DNA of 64,000 nucleotides from Streptacidiphilus neutrinimicus (GCF_000787815.1 NZ_BBPO01000002.1:91127-155126); one strand, 5' to 3'. Positions 43,766-52,520 are shown, counted from the first letter of the stretch. Program-made: numbers and translations. The notes: generated from the sequence alone by a model not told the origin.

Positions 43766-45072
43766 AGCGTCGTCCCTTCCGTCGGCGCGGCGGTCCCGAT
43801 GAACGGGAAGTCATGGCCCGTCAGCCAGTGCCGCCCCACCGCCCGCGCGGGAGCCCAGGCCGCCTCGATCGCGGCCTGGTCGCGCGGCTGCCCGAGGTCG
43901 GCCGGTCGCGGCCCGATCCGTTCGGCGATCGGCGCGAGTCTGGCCGTGTCGAACCCGAAGACCTCCGCGCAGTTGAGGCCGAGCATCCGCCGCGTCTCGT
44001 CGACCGGGATGTCGCGGAAGGTGGTCGCCACCCACCGGCGGGTCTCGGGCCAGGTGCCCTCGGGGTGCGGGTAGTCGCTGCCCCAGCAGATCGTGCCGAC
44101 GCCGATCTCGTAGCGGTGGGCGAGCTCGCGCCGCTTGGTGTTGGTCGCGGCGACGAAGCAGTTGCGGTCCACGTACGAACTCGGCGGCATCGTGAGCTCG
44201 CTGAACGGCGAGAGCTTCTTGCCGCCGTGCGCTCCGAGGTAGAGCCGGTCCATGAACCACAGCAGGTTCGGCAGCCACCAGCAGCCGGACTCCGCGACGC
44301 CGAACCGCAGCCCCGGGAACCGCTCGAACACCCCGGACCAGAGCAGGAACCACAGCGGCCGGGCCGGCCAGAACGTCACCTCGGTCACGTAGATGCCGAG
44401 GTGATTCCCGTACTCGTGCCGCGGCGCGGCGCCGGAGTGCGTGACGACCGGCATCCGCAGCTCCTCGCACACGGCCCACACCGGGTCGTAGCGGCGGTCG
44501 TGGTACGGCTCCTTGTCCACCCACATCGACGGGATCATCACCGCCCCGAGCCCGTCCGCGTGCGCGCGCCGCACCTCGGCGACGACGAGGTCCGGCTCCG
44601 CGGTGATCGGCAGCAGGGCGACGCCGCAGCGCCGCTCCGGGCTCCCGCCGGCGCGGATGAACTCCGCGAGCCACCGGTTGTGCGCGCGGGCGCCCGCCAT
44701 CCCGAGGACCGGGTCCTGATCCCCGCTCAGCCCGAGGCCCACGCCGAAGGGCGCGGCGGTGCGCGAGTCCACGGCGTCGGCGTCCGGGAACACGACCTCG
44801 GCCGCGACCCCGTCCCCGTCCAGCTCCTTGTCGCGCTGGGCGGCGTCCCACCCGCCGCGCAGGCCCTCCTCGTGGTCCTCGAACCACTTCTGCGCGAAGG
44901 CTTCGTTCCGCACCCCGAGGCGCGTCGCCTCGTCCCGCCGGGCCTGGGCCTGCGCGAGGAACTCGTCGAACGCGCGATGGTGCGCGGCCTCCAGGTACGG
45001 GCGGTACTCCTCGGTGGGGAGTCCGGCGTGGCAGTCGGAGGAGATGACGAGATAGGGATCTTCGTAGGACAT
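43762..45072 (-). CDS. amidohydrolase_2 family protein, paralogue
   Basis: A 436-aa enzyme with the same layout as its neighbour: VISSDCHAGLPTEEYRPYLE at residue 9-28, PVVTHSGAA near 232, FGVAESGCWWLP near 275 and CWGSDYPHPEGTWP near 345. Metal-ligand candidates are His and Asp in these strings. Its stop overlaps the next start by 4 bases (ATGA), so the two amidohydrolases are co-translated. Two diverged copies may act on successive intermediates or on different substrates. Confidence 0.87.
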   Translation of the reverse strand: MSYEDPYLVISSDCHAGLPTEEYRPYLEAAHHRAFDEFLAQAQARRDEATRLGVRNEAFAQKWFEDHEEGLRGGWDAAQRDKELDGDGVAAEVVFPDADAVDSRTAAPFGVGLGLSGDQDPVLGMAGARAHNRWLAEFIRAGGSPERRCGVALLPITAEPDLVVAEVRRAHADGLGAVMIPSMWVDKEPYHDRRYDPVWAVCEELRMPVVTHSGAAPRHEYGNHLGIYVTEVTFWPARPLWFLLWSGVFERFPGLRFGVAESGCWWLPNLLWFMDRLYLGAHGGKKLSPFSELTMPPSSYVDRNCFVAATNTKRRELAHRYEIGVGTICWGSDYPHPEGTWPETRRWVATTFRDIPVDETRRMLGLNCAEVFGFDTARLAPIAERIGPRPADLGQPRDQAAIEAAWAPARAVGRHWLTGHDFPFIGTAAPTEGTTL

Positions 45073-45174
45073 GAACTTCCTCCTCTCTGGGAAGTTTCAC
45101 TTCGCCAGGGCCCTGCGCGTTGAGGACCTACCGCTCATCAGTGGCTTGTCGCGCAGTTCCCCGTGCCCTGGGGG

Positions 45175-46068
45175 CTACTCGTCGAGAATGAACTGTTCGA
45201 GGTAGCCCGGGTTCTCCCGGGTGAGCATGGACCGGGACCGCGCCCGGATCTGGCGGTCGCTGTGCTCGCTCGGCGGCAGCAGCCAGAAGCGGTCGGCGCG
45301 GATCCCGTCGGCGACGAAGTCCGCGACCTCCTCGACGGGCGTGAAGTGGACCTCGTGGCCGGAGGCCTCCATCGCCGCCTCCCACTGGGCCAGCGACCGG
45401 TACGGCGTGCGCCGTGGCCGCTGCTTCGCGAAGCGTTCGGGGCGGTTGCGGTGGGACTCCCACAGGCCGGTGCGCAGCATGTGCGGGCCCGGGAAGAGGA
45501 CGGACGCGCCGATGGGCGCGCCCTCGGCGCGCAGGTGGGCGTAGAGGGACTCGGTCATGGTGACCACCGCCGCCTTGGTCACGGCGTACACCGACGCCGT
45601 CGGCAGCGGGGCGATCCCGCCGTCGCCGGAGGAGGTGTTGACGACGTGTCCGGGCTCGCCGCCCGCCAGCATGCGCGGCAGGAAGGCCTGCACGCCGTGG
45701 AAGACGCCCCAGACGTTGACGGCGAACGCCCACTTCCAGTCGTTCGGCTCGTGCTCCCACATCCGGCCCTCGGCGCCCGAGCCGACGCCCGCGTTGTTGC
45801 ACAGGGCGTGGACCCCGCCGTACGCGTGGTACGCCGCCTCCGCCAGCGCCTCGACGCTGTCGCGCTCGGAGACGTCGGTCAGCTGCCCGATCGCCTCCGC
45901 GCCCTGCTCGCGCAGTCCGGCGACCGCCTTGTCGAGCGCGGCCTCCTCGACGTCGGCGACGACGACGCGCAGGCCGTCCGCCGCGAAGCGGCGGGCCATG
46001 GCGAGGCCGATGCCGCTCGCGCCACCGGTGACGACGGCGACCTGTCCCTGCGTCAGCTCCATCCTCAC
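45175..46068 (-). CDS. short-chain dehydrogenase/reductase of a catabolic operon
   Basis: A 297-aa SDR. TGGASGIG near residue 15 binds the cofactor, NNAG near 92, SSGDGG supplies the catalytic Ser near 147, and YAVTK has Tyr and Lys near 161-165. VVVADVEE (acidic residue after strand 2) suggests NAD(H). Its start overlaps the stop of the acetoacetate-decarboxylase-like gene by 4 bases. The 102-base gap to the next gene has no clear terminator, so all four are probably one transcript. Confidence 0.88.
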   Translation of the reverse strand: MRMELTQGQVAVVTGGASGIGLAMARRFAADGLRVVVADVEEAALDKAVAGLREQGAEAIGQLTDVSERDSVEALAEAAYHAYGGVHALCNNAGVGSGAEGRMWEHEPNDWKWAFAVNVWGVFHGVQAFLPRMLAGGEPGHVVNTSSGDGGIAPLPTASVYAVTKAAVVTMTESLYAHLRAEGAPIGASVLFPGPHMLRTGLWESHRNRPERFAKQRPRRTPYRSLAQWEAAMEASGHEVHFTPVEEVADFVADGIRADRFWLLPPSEHSDRQIRARSRSMLTRENPGYLEQFILDE

Positions 46069-46865
46069 CCCTCCTGCGGCGGCGTGACGGAGTCGAGGAC
46101 CTGCGCCGGGTCGTCGTAGCGCTGGTGGACGAACGGGAGCAGCGCCCGCGCGCTGACCCGCTCGACCACGCGGCCGCGCTGGTCGGAGGTCTTCTCCCCG
46201 ACGGTGATCTCCAGCAGCCGCCGGACCGGCAGGTCCGCGACGGGGTCGAACGCGGACTCGCGCAGGATCACCTCCCCGGTCACCGCCTCCAGCCGGCGCA
46301 CCCGCTCGACGCGGGTGCAGTGGACGAGGACCGGGTCGAGGTCGAAGCCCTCGCCGTCCACGGCGGGGAGGAACTTGAAGTAGAAGTCGACCTTCTCGGC
46401 GGGCTCGGGCACCGGCAGCTCGCCGGTGACGCGGCCGTGGACCTCGACGAAGTCGACGCCGTGGCGGCCCAGGCGGGCCGTGACCACGTCGCCGTCCCGG
46501 GCGACGGACACCTCGCCGAGCTTCTTCGGCTCGCCGAAGACCTCCCGGCCGCCGATCAGGGCGCGCTCGGTGGTCATCGGCATGACCAGCGGATACCAGC
46601 CGCTCTGCCCGCCGTGCTGGGCCGAGACGGCGAAGGACCCGGCGCCGAGCGGGCTGCCGAAGATGTCGACCTGGCTGATGTTCACGCGCACCAGAGGCCG
46701 TCCGCCCGGCTTCAGCGGCGCGGGCAGCACCTGGGCGACGGCGTCCGGGTCGCTCTCCCAGACCGCCGCCACCCCGGTGGACCAGATGTCCGGCAGGACC
46801 GAACGGGCCTGCTTGGCCGCGCTGATCTCCTCCTCGGTGCGCGCGCCGTAGCGTACGCGTGCCAT
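46065..46865 (-). CDS. acetoacetate decarboxylase family protein
   Basis: A 266-aa ADC-fold enzyme. The diagnostic lysine pair is in REVFGEPKKLGEVSV (residues about 107-121), the place of the Schiff-base Lys in Clostridium acetoacetate decarboxylase. Members of this family decarboxylate beta-keto acids or act as hydratases/aldolases on larger substrates. It is the first gene of the operon with the SDR and two amidohydrolases. An inverted repeat (46906-46918) lies 41 bases upstream. Confidence 0.85.
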   Translation of the reverse strand: MARVRYGARTEEEISAAKQARSVLPDIWSTGVAAVWESDPDAVAQVLPAPLKPGGRPLVRVNISQVDIFGSPLGAGSFAVSAQHGGQSGWYPLVMPMTTERALIGGREVFGEPKKLGEVSVARDGDVVTARLGRHGVDFVEVHGRVTGELPVPEPAEKVDFYFKFLPAVDGEGFDLDPVLVHCTRVERVRRLEAVTGEVILRESAFDPVADLPVRRLLEITVGEKTSDQRGRVVERVSARALLPFVHQRYDDPAQVLDSVTPPQEG

Positions 46866-46905
46866 GGCGGTACCGTCCCTTCGCCGACGTTCCCGGTCGT
46901 TCTCT

Positions 46906-46918
46906 GTAACGGTGTTAC
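46906..46918. promoter_or_regulatory. inverted repeat upstream of the catabolic operon
   Basis: GTAAC-GGT-GTTAC is a perfect 5-bp dyad with a 3-base spacer, typical in size of TetR-family sites controlling catabolic operons. It lies between the ADC-like gene and the convergent-side end of the EamA gene. No TetR gene is adjacent, so the regulator is unknown. Confidence 0.5.
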
Positions 46919-46960
46919 TTACTCCGAACGGCGCGAAGGGTGAAGACTCATGACGGTAAT

Positions 46961-47887
46961 TCAGTTCGTTTGTCCGGCCCGTTGGGTGGTCGCGATGCAG
47001 GCGAGGACGAGGAGGGCCGCGATCGGTGCCGCGGCGGGGATGCGCTCGTGGAGCAGGAGCGCCGCCCACAGCAGGTTGAGCAGCGGCTGCGCGAGCTGGA
47101 TCTGCGCGGCCCGCTGGACGCCGATCAGCGCCATGCCCTGGTACCAGGGGATGTAGCTGACGAACTGCGACAGGCCGAGGAACAGCACCCCGGCCAGTGC
47201 CGTCGCGCTCACGCGCACCGGCTCCCCGGTGACGGCCGGGATCGCCAGCACCGCGGTGACGGGCAGGACCGCGACCAGGGCCCAGGCGATCACCTGCCAG
47301 CCGGGCATCTCCCGCGCTAGCCGTCCGCCCTCCGCGTACCCTGCCGAGCACAGCAGCAGGGCCGCGAACAGGTAGAGGTCCGCCGCGCTCGGCGCGCCGC
47401 CGTGTTCGAACAGGGTGAAGGCGACGACGGTCGCCGCGCCGGCGAGGGCCGCGGCCCAGAAGGCGCGTGGCTGGCGGCTGCGGGTGCGCGCGGCGGAGTA
47501 GCAGGAGGTCGCGAGCGGCATCAGGCCGATCACGACGGCGGAGTGCGCGGTGGTCGTGGTCCGCAGGGCGAGGGTCGTCAGGGCCGGGAAGCCGACGACG
47601 CAACCGAGCCCGACCGTGGCCAGTCCCGCCCAGTGCCGTCGTTCAGGCCGGGGTGCCCGGAACAGCGCCAGACAGACGGCGGCGATGACGGCGGCGATCG
47701 CCCCGCGCAGGCCGACGACGCTCCACGGACCGAACCCGCGCAGGGACCACTCGGTGGCGGCGAAGGAGAGCGAGAACAGGCCGACGCCGGAACCGGCCAG
47801 CAGTACGCCGCCGCGACCGCTCCGCTCAGCTGCGGCGGAGCCGACCGCTATCGGCTGAGGGAGAGTAGCGCTATTGTGTGCCTTCAT
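46961..47887 (-). CDS. EamA/DMT-superfamily transporter
   Basis: A 308-aa membrane protein with ten segments in two EamA repeats (SLSFAATEWSLRGFGPWSVVGLRG and FVSYIPWYQGMALIGVQRAAQ). Members export amino acids, nucleosides or other metabolites. The start codon at 47887 is the reverse complement of the CATG that also starts the divergent MocR gene. It is the natural target of that regulator. A GTG at 47845 would give a shorter form with a 40-base gap. There is no ribosome binding site at either start. Confidence 0.85.
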   Translation of the reverse strand: MKAHNSATLPQPIAVGSAAAERSGRGGVLLAGSGVGLFSLSFAATEWSLRGFGPWSVVGLRGAIAAVIAAVCLALFRAPRPERRHWAGLATVGLGCVVGFPALTTLALRTTTTAHSAVVIGLMPLATSCYSAARTRSRQPRAFWAAALAGAATVVAFTLFEHGGAPSAADLYLFAALLLCSAGYAEGGRLAREMPGWQVIAWALVAVLPVTAVLAIPAVTGEPVRVSATALAGVLFLGLSQFVSYIPWYQGMALIGVQRAAQIQLAQPLLNLLWAALLLHERIPAAAPIAALLVLACIATTQRAGQTN

Positions 47888-49328
47888 GAACGACGGTAGC
47901 AGTGTCACCGAGCTCACGGAAACACTGCGTCGTGCCTGGGAGCGCTATCCGACGGGAGAGAAGCTGCCGTCCAGCCGTGCGCTGGTGGAGCGGTACCGAG
48001 TGAGCCCCGTGACCGTCTCGCGGGCGATCGGCGCGCTCGCCGCGGAGGGGCTGGTCGTCAGCCGCCCGGGTGCGGGGGTCTTCCGCGCCGAGCGGCGCGC
48101 GCCGAGCCGGGGCGGGGGTGACCTGTCCTGGCAGGAGGTCACCCTCGGCGCCCATGACGCGCTCGCCGCGCCGCGCGCGGACGCGAGCGGCCTGCTGGCC
48201 ACGCTGACCCTGCCGCCCGCCGACGTCGTCGACCTGAGCAGCGGCTACCCGCACCCGTCCCTGCTGCCCGAGCGGGCCCTCGCCGACGCGCTCGCCCGCG
48301 CGGCGCGCCGACCGGACGCGTGGAGCCGTCCGCCTGTGGAGGGCCTGCCGGAGCTGCGCTCCTGGTTCGCGCGAGAGATCGGCGGCCCCGAATCCGCCCT
48401 GTCCGCGGCGGACGTGCTGATCACCGCGGGCGGCCAGAGCGCGCTGACCGTCGCACTCCGCGCCCTCGCCCCGGCGGGCGCGCCGGTGCTGGTCGAGTCC
48501 CCGACGTATCCCGGCGTCCTCGCAGTCGCCCGAGCGGCAGGCCTGCGCCCCGTCTCCGTCCCCGTAGACGCGGACGGGCTGCGCACCGACCTACTCGCCG
48601 ACGCGTTTGCGGTGACCGGCGCGCGGCTGCTGGTCTGCCAGCCGCTGTTCCAGAACCCGACCGGTGCCATGCTCGCGGCGGGTCGCCGCGCCGAGGTGCT
48701 CCGACTCGCCCGTGCGGCAGGCGCGTTCGTCGTCGAGGACGACTACGCCCGGCTGCTCGCGCACGCCGACGCGCCCGCGTTGCCGCGACCCCTCGCCGCG
48801 GACGATCCGGACGGCGTGGTCGTCCACGTCCGCTCGCTCACCAAGGCCGCGTCCCCGAGCCTGCGCATCGCGGCGCTGAGCGCGCGTGGCCCCGTGTTCG
48901 AACGCCTGCGCGCCACGCAGGCGGTGGACAGCTTCTTCGTGCCGCGCCCGCTCCAGGACGCCACGTTGGAGCTGGTCTCCGCCCCGGCCTGGGCGCGCCA
49001 TCTGCGGAGCTTGGCCGCCACGTTGAGCGAACGGCGGGCCGCGCTCGGCGCGGCGCTGGCTCGTGGCCTCCCGGATCTCCCGCCCGCGCCCCTGGCTCCC
49101 GGCGGTTACCTCGCCTGGCTCCCTCTCCCGTCCGGCTCGGACGAGGCGTCGGTCGCATCGGCGGCGCTTCGCGCCGGCGTCGCGGTCACCCCGGGCGCGG
49201 CGTACTTCGCGGCCGAGCCGCCCGCCCCCCACCTGCGGCTCACCCATGTGGCAGCCGTCAGCTCCGCCCAACTGGCCGAGGGGGTAGCCCGGTTGGGGCA
49301 GGCGTGGGCGAGCCTTCGGCAGGGATGA
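47886..49328 (+). CDS. MocR-type regulator (GntR helix-turn-helix plus aminotransferase domain)
   Basis: A 480-aa fusion. Residues 10-70 form the GntR-type winged helix (GEKLPSSRALVERYRVSPVTVSRAIGALAAEGLV); from about 110 on it is a fold-I aminotransferase with PLP contacts TAGGQSALTVALRAL near 182, CQPLFQNPTG near 255, VVEDDYARLL near 285 and the Schiff-base Lys in SLTKAASPSLRIA near 318. MocR proteins sense PLP-amino acid adducts and control a neighbouring transport or vitamin gene. Here the target is the divergent EamA gene. A -10-like TATTGT ends 8 bases before the ATG, so the transcript may be leaderless. Confidence 0.92.
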   Translation: MNDGSSVTELTETLRRAWERYPTGEKLPSSRALVERYRVSPVTVSRAIGALAAEGLVVSRPGAGVFRAERRAPSRGGGDLSWQEVTLGAHDALAAPRADASGLLATLTLPPADVVDLSSGYPHPSLLPERALADALARAARRPDAWSRPPVEGLPELRSWFAREIGGPESALSAADVLITAGGQSALTVALRALAPAGAPVLVESPTYPGVLAVARAAGLRPVSVPVDADGLRTDLLADAFAVTGARLLVCQPLFQNPTGAMLAAGRRAEVLRLARAAGAFVVEDDYARLLAHADAPALPRPLAADDPDGVVVHVRSLTKAASPSLRIAALSARGPVFERLRATQAVDSFFVPRPLQDATLELVSAPAWARHLRSLAATLSERRAALGAALARGLPDLPPAPLAPGGYLAWLPLPSGSDEASVASAALRAGVAVTPGAAYFAAEPPAPHLRLTHVAAVSSAQLAEGVARLGQAWASLRQG

Positions 49329-49447
49329 CGCTTGCCTCCCGGGGTGCTCCCGTCCCCGCCCGTGCCGCCCTGCGGGCCTTGGTCGGCCGACCGGCGCCGT
49401 GACGGCACGAGCGCCTTGCGGACGGCCTCCTTGCGGTCTCCGCGGAG

Positions 49448-50119
49448 TCAGTAGGCGACGCCGACCACGGCCCGCTCGGTCTCGGGCATCGAGAGGGTGC
49501 GCAGCATCAGGTCGGCCACGTCCGCGCGGGAGATCTTGGTGCCGCCGCGCAGGTTGTGGCCGAGCGCGGTGCGGTAGTGGCCGGTGTGCGGCATGTCGTT
49601 GAGCTGCGGCGGGCGGACGGCCGTCCAACTGAGGCCGCTGGCACGGAGCTCGTCCTCCATCGCGGCCAGGTCCGCGTAGTGGTCGCGGAAGACGCGTTTG
49701 ACGGCGGGGCTGAGCAGGTGCCGCATGAAGAAGCCGTCGCCCTCGTCGTGGCGGGACGGATGCGGGCGCGCGGGTGACGGGACGGTGCCGATCGGCGCGG
49801 CGCTGACGACGACGAGCCGCTCGCTGCCGACGGCGGTCATCGCCTCGATCAGCGCGCGGGTGCCCCGGGAGGCGACGCCGTGGTCGGCCTTCGTGCGCGC
49901 GCCGAGGCCGGAGAGGACCGCGTCGGCGCCGGCCACAGCCGAACGCAGGGCGTCGGCCTGGCCGTCGGGCGCGGAGAGGTCAACGGCGACGGCGTCCACC
50001 TCGACGTCGAGCCGGGCCGGGTTGCGGACCACGGCGGTGACCTCGTGCCCGGCCGTGAGCGCCTGGGCCAGCAACTGTCGGCCGATGCCGCCGGTGGCGG
50101 CCACGATGGTGAGCTTCAT
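49448..50119 (-). CDS. NAD(P)-binding oxidoreductase, NmrA/atypical SDR type
   Basis: A 223-aa protein with the NAD(P)-binding motif IVAATGGIGRQLLAQAL at residues 5-21 and VVRNPARL near 31. It belongs to the NmrA-like/flavin-reductase-like atypical SDRs, which often lack catalytic Tyr-Lys and act as reductases or sensors. It diverges from a MarR gene, with a dyad between, so it is the likely target of that regulator. Inducing ligand unknown. Confidence 0.85.
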   Translation of the reverse strand: MKLTIVAATGGIGRQLLAQALTAGHEVTAVVRNPARLDVEVDAVAVDLSAPDGQADALRSAVAGADAVLSGLGARTKADHGVASRGTRALIEAMTAVGSERLVVVSAAPIGTVPSPARPHPSRHDEGDGFFMRHLLSPAVKRVFRDHYADLAAMEDELRASGLSWTAVRPPQLNDMPHTGHYRTALGHNLRGGTKISRADVADLMLRTLSMPETERAVVGVAY

Positions 50120-50174
50120 GGGACTTCCCCTGCCGATGCGAGGTGCGGGTAAGGTTCCTTTGTAAGCCGTACAC

Positions 50175-50187
50175 TATGGAGACCATA
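50175..50187. promoter_or_regulatory. MarR operator candidate between divergent genes
   Basis: TATGG-AGA-CCATA is a perfect 5-bp dyad placed 5 bases before the marR start codon and 55 bases before the NmrA-like gene start. It can control both. Confidence 0.6.
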
Positions 50188-50191
50188 ACAT

Positions 50192-50704
50192 ATGAGTTCC
50201 AAAGTATCTAGCGACGAAGCCGCCCGTGGGGACAGCCCTCAGAACGGCCGCCGGGACGCTCGGCGCGAGGTCAGGGAGGCACTGCGCGAGCTCGGCGTCC
50301 AGCTCGCCCAGCTGAACCGCCGGGTCAGCGGACGGCTCGGGCTGCGCGACGCGGACATGGACTGTCTGGACCTGATCGGCCGGCTCGGCCCGATCGGCGC
50401 GGGCCCGCTGGCCAAGGCGGCAGGCCTCCATCCGGCGACCCTCACCGGCGTCCTGGACCGCCTCGAGCGCGCCGGGTGGATCGTCCGCGAGCGCGACGCC
50501 GAGGACCGGCGCGCGGTCCGGATCCGGGCACTGCCCGAGCGCGGCAAGGAGGTGCTGGCGCAGTTCGCCGGGATGAACGGCGCGGTGCAGGAGATCTGCT
50601 CCCGCTACGACGAGCAGCAGCTCGGCGTCATCGCCGACTTCCTCGCGCGCGTCGCGGAGGCGGGCCGCGCCTCGACGCTCGCGCTGGACGACGCGGAGCG
50701 GTAG
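50192..50704 (+). CDS. MarR-family regulator
   Basis: A 170-aa winged-helix protein. The core lies between residues 25 and 145: LGLRDADMDCLDLIGRLGPI, AGPLAKAAGLHPATLTGVLDRLERAGW (HTH) and ERDAEDRRAVRIRALPERG (wing). The first 25 residues are charged and probably unstructured. GGAG is about 10 bases before the ATG. It likely represses itself and the divergent reductase gene. Confidence 0.88.
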   Translation: MSSKVSSDEAARGDSPQNGRRDARREVREALRELGVQLAQLNRRVSGRLGLRDADMDCLDLIGRLGPIGAGPLAKAAGLHPATLTGVLDRLERAGWIVRERDAEDRRAVRIRALPERGKEVLAQFAGMNGAVQEICSRYDEQQLGVIADFLARVAEAGRASTLALDDAER

Positions 50705-50783
50705 CTCCTCCGCGTCACGCCCATCTGTGGTATTCCGGAGCACAGTTGGCAACGCGTTCGCGCGGACGCGAGGGGGGTGCGGG

Positions 50784-51410
50784 ATGGCCGTGAAGGACGC
50801 GCTCAGCCGGGGCGCGGTGCTGGACGCCGCCGCCGAGCTCGTCCGCGCCCACGGGCCGGGTGCGCTGACGATGCGTCGGCTCGCCGCCGAACTGGGCTGC
50901 GCCGTCACCGCGATCTACTGGCACGTCGGCAACCGTGAGGCGCTGCTGGACGAGTTGGTCGCACGCACGGTCAAGGAGATGGGGGAGATCCGCGCGGAGG
51001 GCCGCACGCCCGTGGAGCGCGCGGAGTCGGTCGCCCTCGCGCTGCGCCGCAAGCTGCGAGCCCGCCCGCACCTGATCGCGCTGGTCCACGAGCGCGGCCT
51101 CACCGAGCTGATGATGCTGCCCGCGCAGCGCGCCCTGGTCCACGAGGCGCACGCCGCCGGCCTGCGCGGCGCGGCCGCCGCCGAGGCCGTCCGGGCGCTC
51201 CAGTTCCAGATCGTCGGCTTCGTCCTGGTCGAGCGCAATCGCGAACGGGCTCCCGCCCAGCACCCGGGAGAGCCCGACCTCTGGACCCCGGAGGCCGCCG
51301 AGCAGGACCCGGAACTCGCCACCTCCTTCGCGGCGCCCCCGGACCCCGACATCCTCTTCCGCGCCTCGGTCCGAGGCCTCATCGCCTCCCTCTGGGCGGT
51401 TCGCGGCTAG
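50784..51410 (+). CDS. TetR-family regulator
   Basis: A 208-aa protein. The N-terminal helix-turn-helix is canonical: ALSRGAVLDAAAELVRAHG, TMRRLAAELGCAVTAIYWHVGNREALLDELV. The ligand-binding C-terminal part is divergent. GGGGGG precedes the ATG at 50784. The operators it probably uses (CTAGC-N3-GCTAG, twice) lie after its stop codon in the promoter of the DUF4267 gene, so its main task is likely to control that gene. Confidence 0.88.
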   Translation: MAVKDALSRGAVLDAAAELVRAHGPGALTMRRLAAELGCAVTAIYWHVGNREALLDELVARTVKEMGEIRAEGRTPVERAESVALALRRKLRARPHLIALVHERGLTELMMLPAQRALVHEAHAAGLRGAAAAEAVRALQFQIVGFVLVERNRERAPAQHPGEPDLWTPEAAEQDPELATSFAAPPDPDILFRASVRGLIASLWAVRG

Positions 51411-51468
51411 CCAGTCGCCGGGGCGGTTCCCTCCGCGAGCAGAGCACCCGATGCGGATAAAGGAAATG

Positions 51469-51514
51469 CTAGCACCGCTAGACATCGGGTCGGCGCTATG
51501 TCTAGCATTGCTAG
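51469..51514 (+). promoter_or_regulatory. paired TetR operators and promoter of the DUF4267 gene
   Basis: Two dyads, CTAGC-ACC-GCTAG (51469-51481) and CTAGC-ATT-GCTAG (51502-51514), are 33 bp apart, near three helical turns. They also sit in a larger 17-base inverted repeat (15 of 17 paired) around a 12-base loop. A promoter-like TAGACA (51479) and TAGCAT (51503) with an 18-base spacer lies within them, so binding would block it. Confidence 0.75.
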
Positions 51515-51571
51515 TAGATCGAGCAGCGCTCGGCGCGGGGCCGATGTCGCGAAGGAAGGGGAACACCCGTC

Positions 51572-51958
51572 ATGCCTACCGCCGTCACCACCGTCGCCGT
51601 CGTCCTCGCCTGGGTCGTCGCCGTCGGGATCACGTTCATCGGCGCCCGCAACCTGTGGACCCCGCAGGGCGCCGTGGATTTCGGCATCCCCGGCACCCGC
51701 CCGGAGGACGCGAGCTTTCGCGCCTGGCTCCGCGTCAAGGCGGACCGCGACATCGGCGCCGGGCTCGTCATGGCGGTCGTGCTGATCGGCGGCAGCGCCC
51801 ACCTGATCGGCTGGTTCACGCTGGTCGGGGCGGTGATGCCGCTGTGCGACGCGCTGATCGTCAGGAGGAGCGGCGGATCCGCGCCAATCTATCTCGGGGT
51901 CCACGGCGCCACAGCCGCGGTCATGGTCGCCGCCGGCGCGCTGCTGGCGCTGTCCTGA
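51572..51958 (+). CDS. DUF4267-type membrane protein
   Basis: A 128-aa protein with four hydrophobic segments. WVVAVGITFIGARNLWTPQ near residue 15 and ASFRAWLRVKADRDIGAGLV near 47 are typical of the DUF4267 family, whose members often follow TetR regulators in actinomycetes. Function unknown. It is controlled by the paired dyads just upstream. Confidence 0.78.
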   Translation: MPTAVTTVAVVLAWVVAVGITFIGARNLWTPQGAVDFGIPGTRPEDASFRAWLRVKADRDIGAGLVMAVVLIGGSAHLIGWFTLVGAVMPLCDALIVRRSGGSAPIYLGVHGATAAVMVAAGALLALS

Positions 51959-52062
51959 CCGCGCACACCGACGGGCTCCGACGGGAAGACCCTCGTGGGG
52001 CCCGTCGTCATGGTGCGTTCTGCCCGGCGCGCCAGCCGCGGATCCGGCCCGGGACCCCGGGC

Positions 52063-52458
52063 TCAGGCGGTCTGTGTGAGGAAGACCCAGATGTGACCGA
52101 AGGGGTCGCGCAGCACCGCCCGACGTGCGGGGTAGGGCATGTCGGTCGGCGGGGAGAGAAGCTCCGCGCCCGCCGCCACCGCCTGGGTAGTCAGGCCGTC
52201 CACGTCCGGGACGTAGACGTGCAGGCCGACGGAGCAGCCGCCGGCGCCCGGGGCCGCGTACGGGGTGTGCGCGTCGCCGAGCATGAACCTGGAGTCGTGA
52301 ACGGTGATCTCGGCGTGGGCGATCCGTCCGTCCTCGTTCTCCCGCCGAAAGTGCTCGGTCGCTCCGAACGCGGTCGCGTAGAACGCGATCGCCTCGGCCG
52401 CGCCGTCGACCATCACGTGCGGGATGACGGCGTACTTGTACTGCTCGGGGATGTCCAT
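52063..52458 (-). CDS. VOC-superfamily (glyoxalase/PhnB-like) protein
   Basis: A 131-aa protein of the vicinal oxygen chelate fold: VIPHVMVDGAAEAIAFYATAFGATE at residues 11-35, AEITVHDSRFMLGD near 49 and YPARRAVLRDPFGHIWVFLT at the end. The PhnB-like subtype is common in actinomycetes and may have no metal-dependent enzyme activity. Single gene; substrate unknown. Confidence 0.85.
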   Translation of the reverse strand: MDIPEQYKYAVIPHVMVDGAAEAIAFYATAFGATEHFRRENEDGRIAHAEITVHDSRFMLGDAHTPYAAPGAGGCSVGLHVYVPDVDGLTTQAVAAGAELLSPPTDMPYPARRAVLRDPFGHIWVFLTQTA

Positions 52459-52520
52459 GGCCGTCACGCTAGAGCCTGACGGTCGGTCAGGAATCGAGCG
52501 AACCTCGAGAGCGGTGGACG

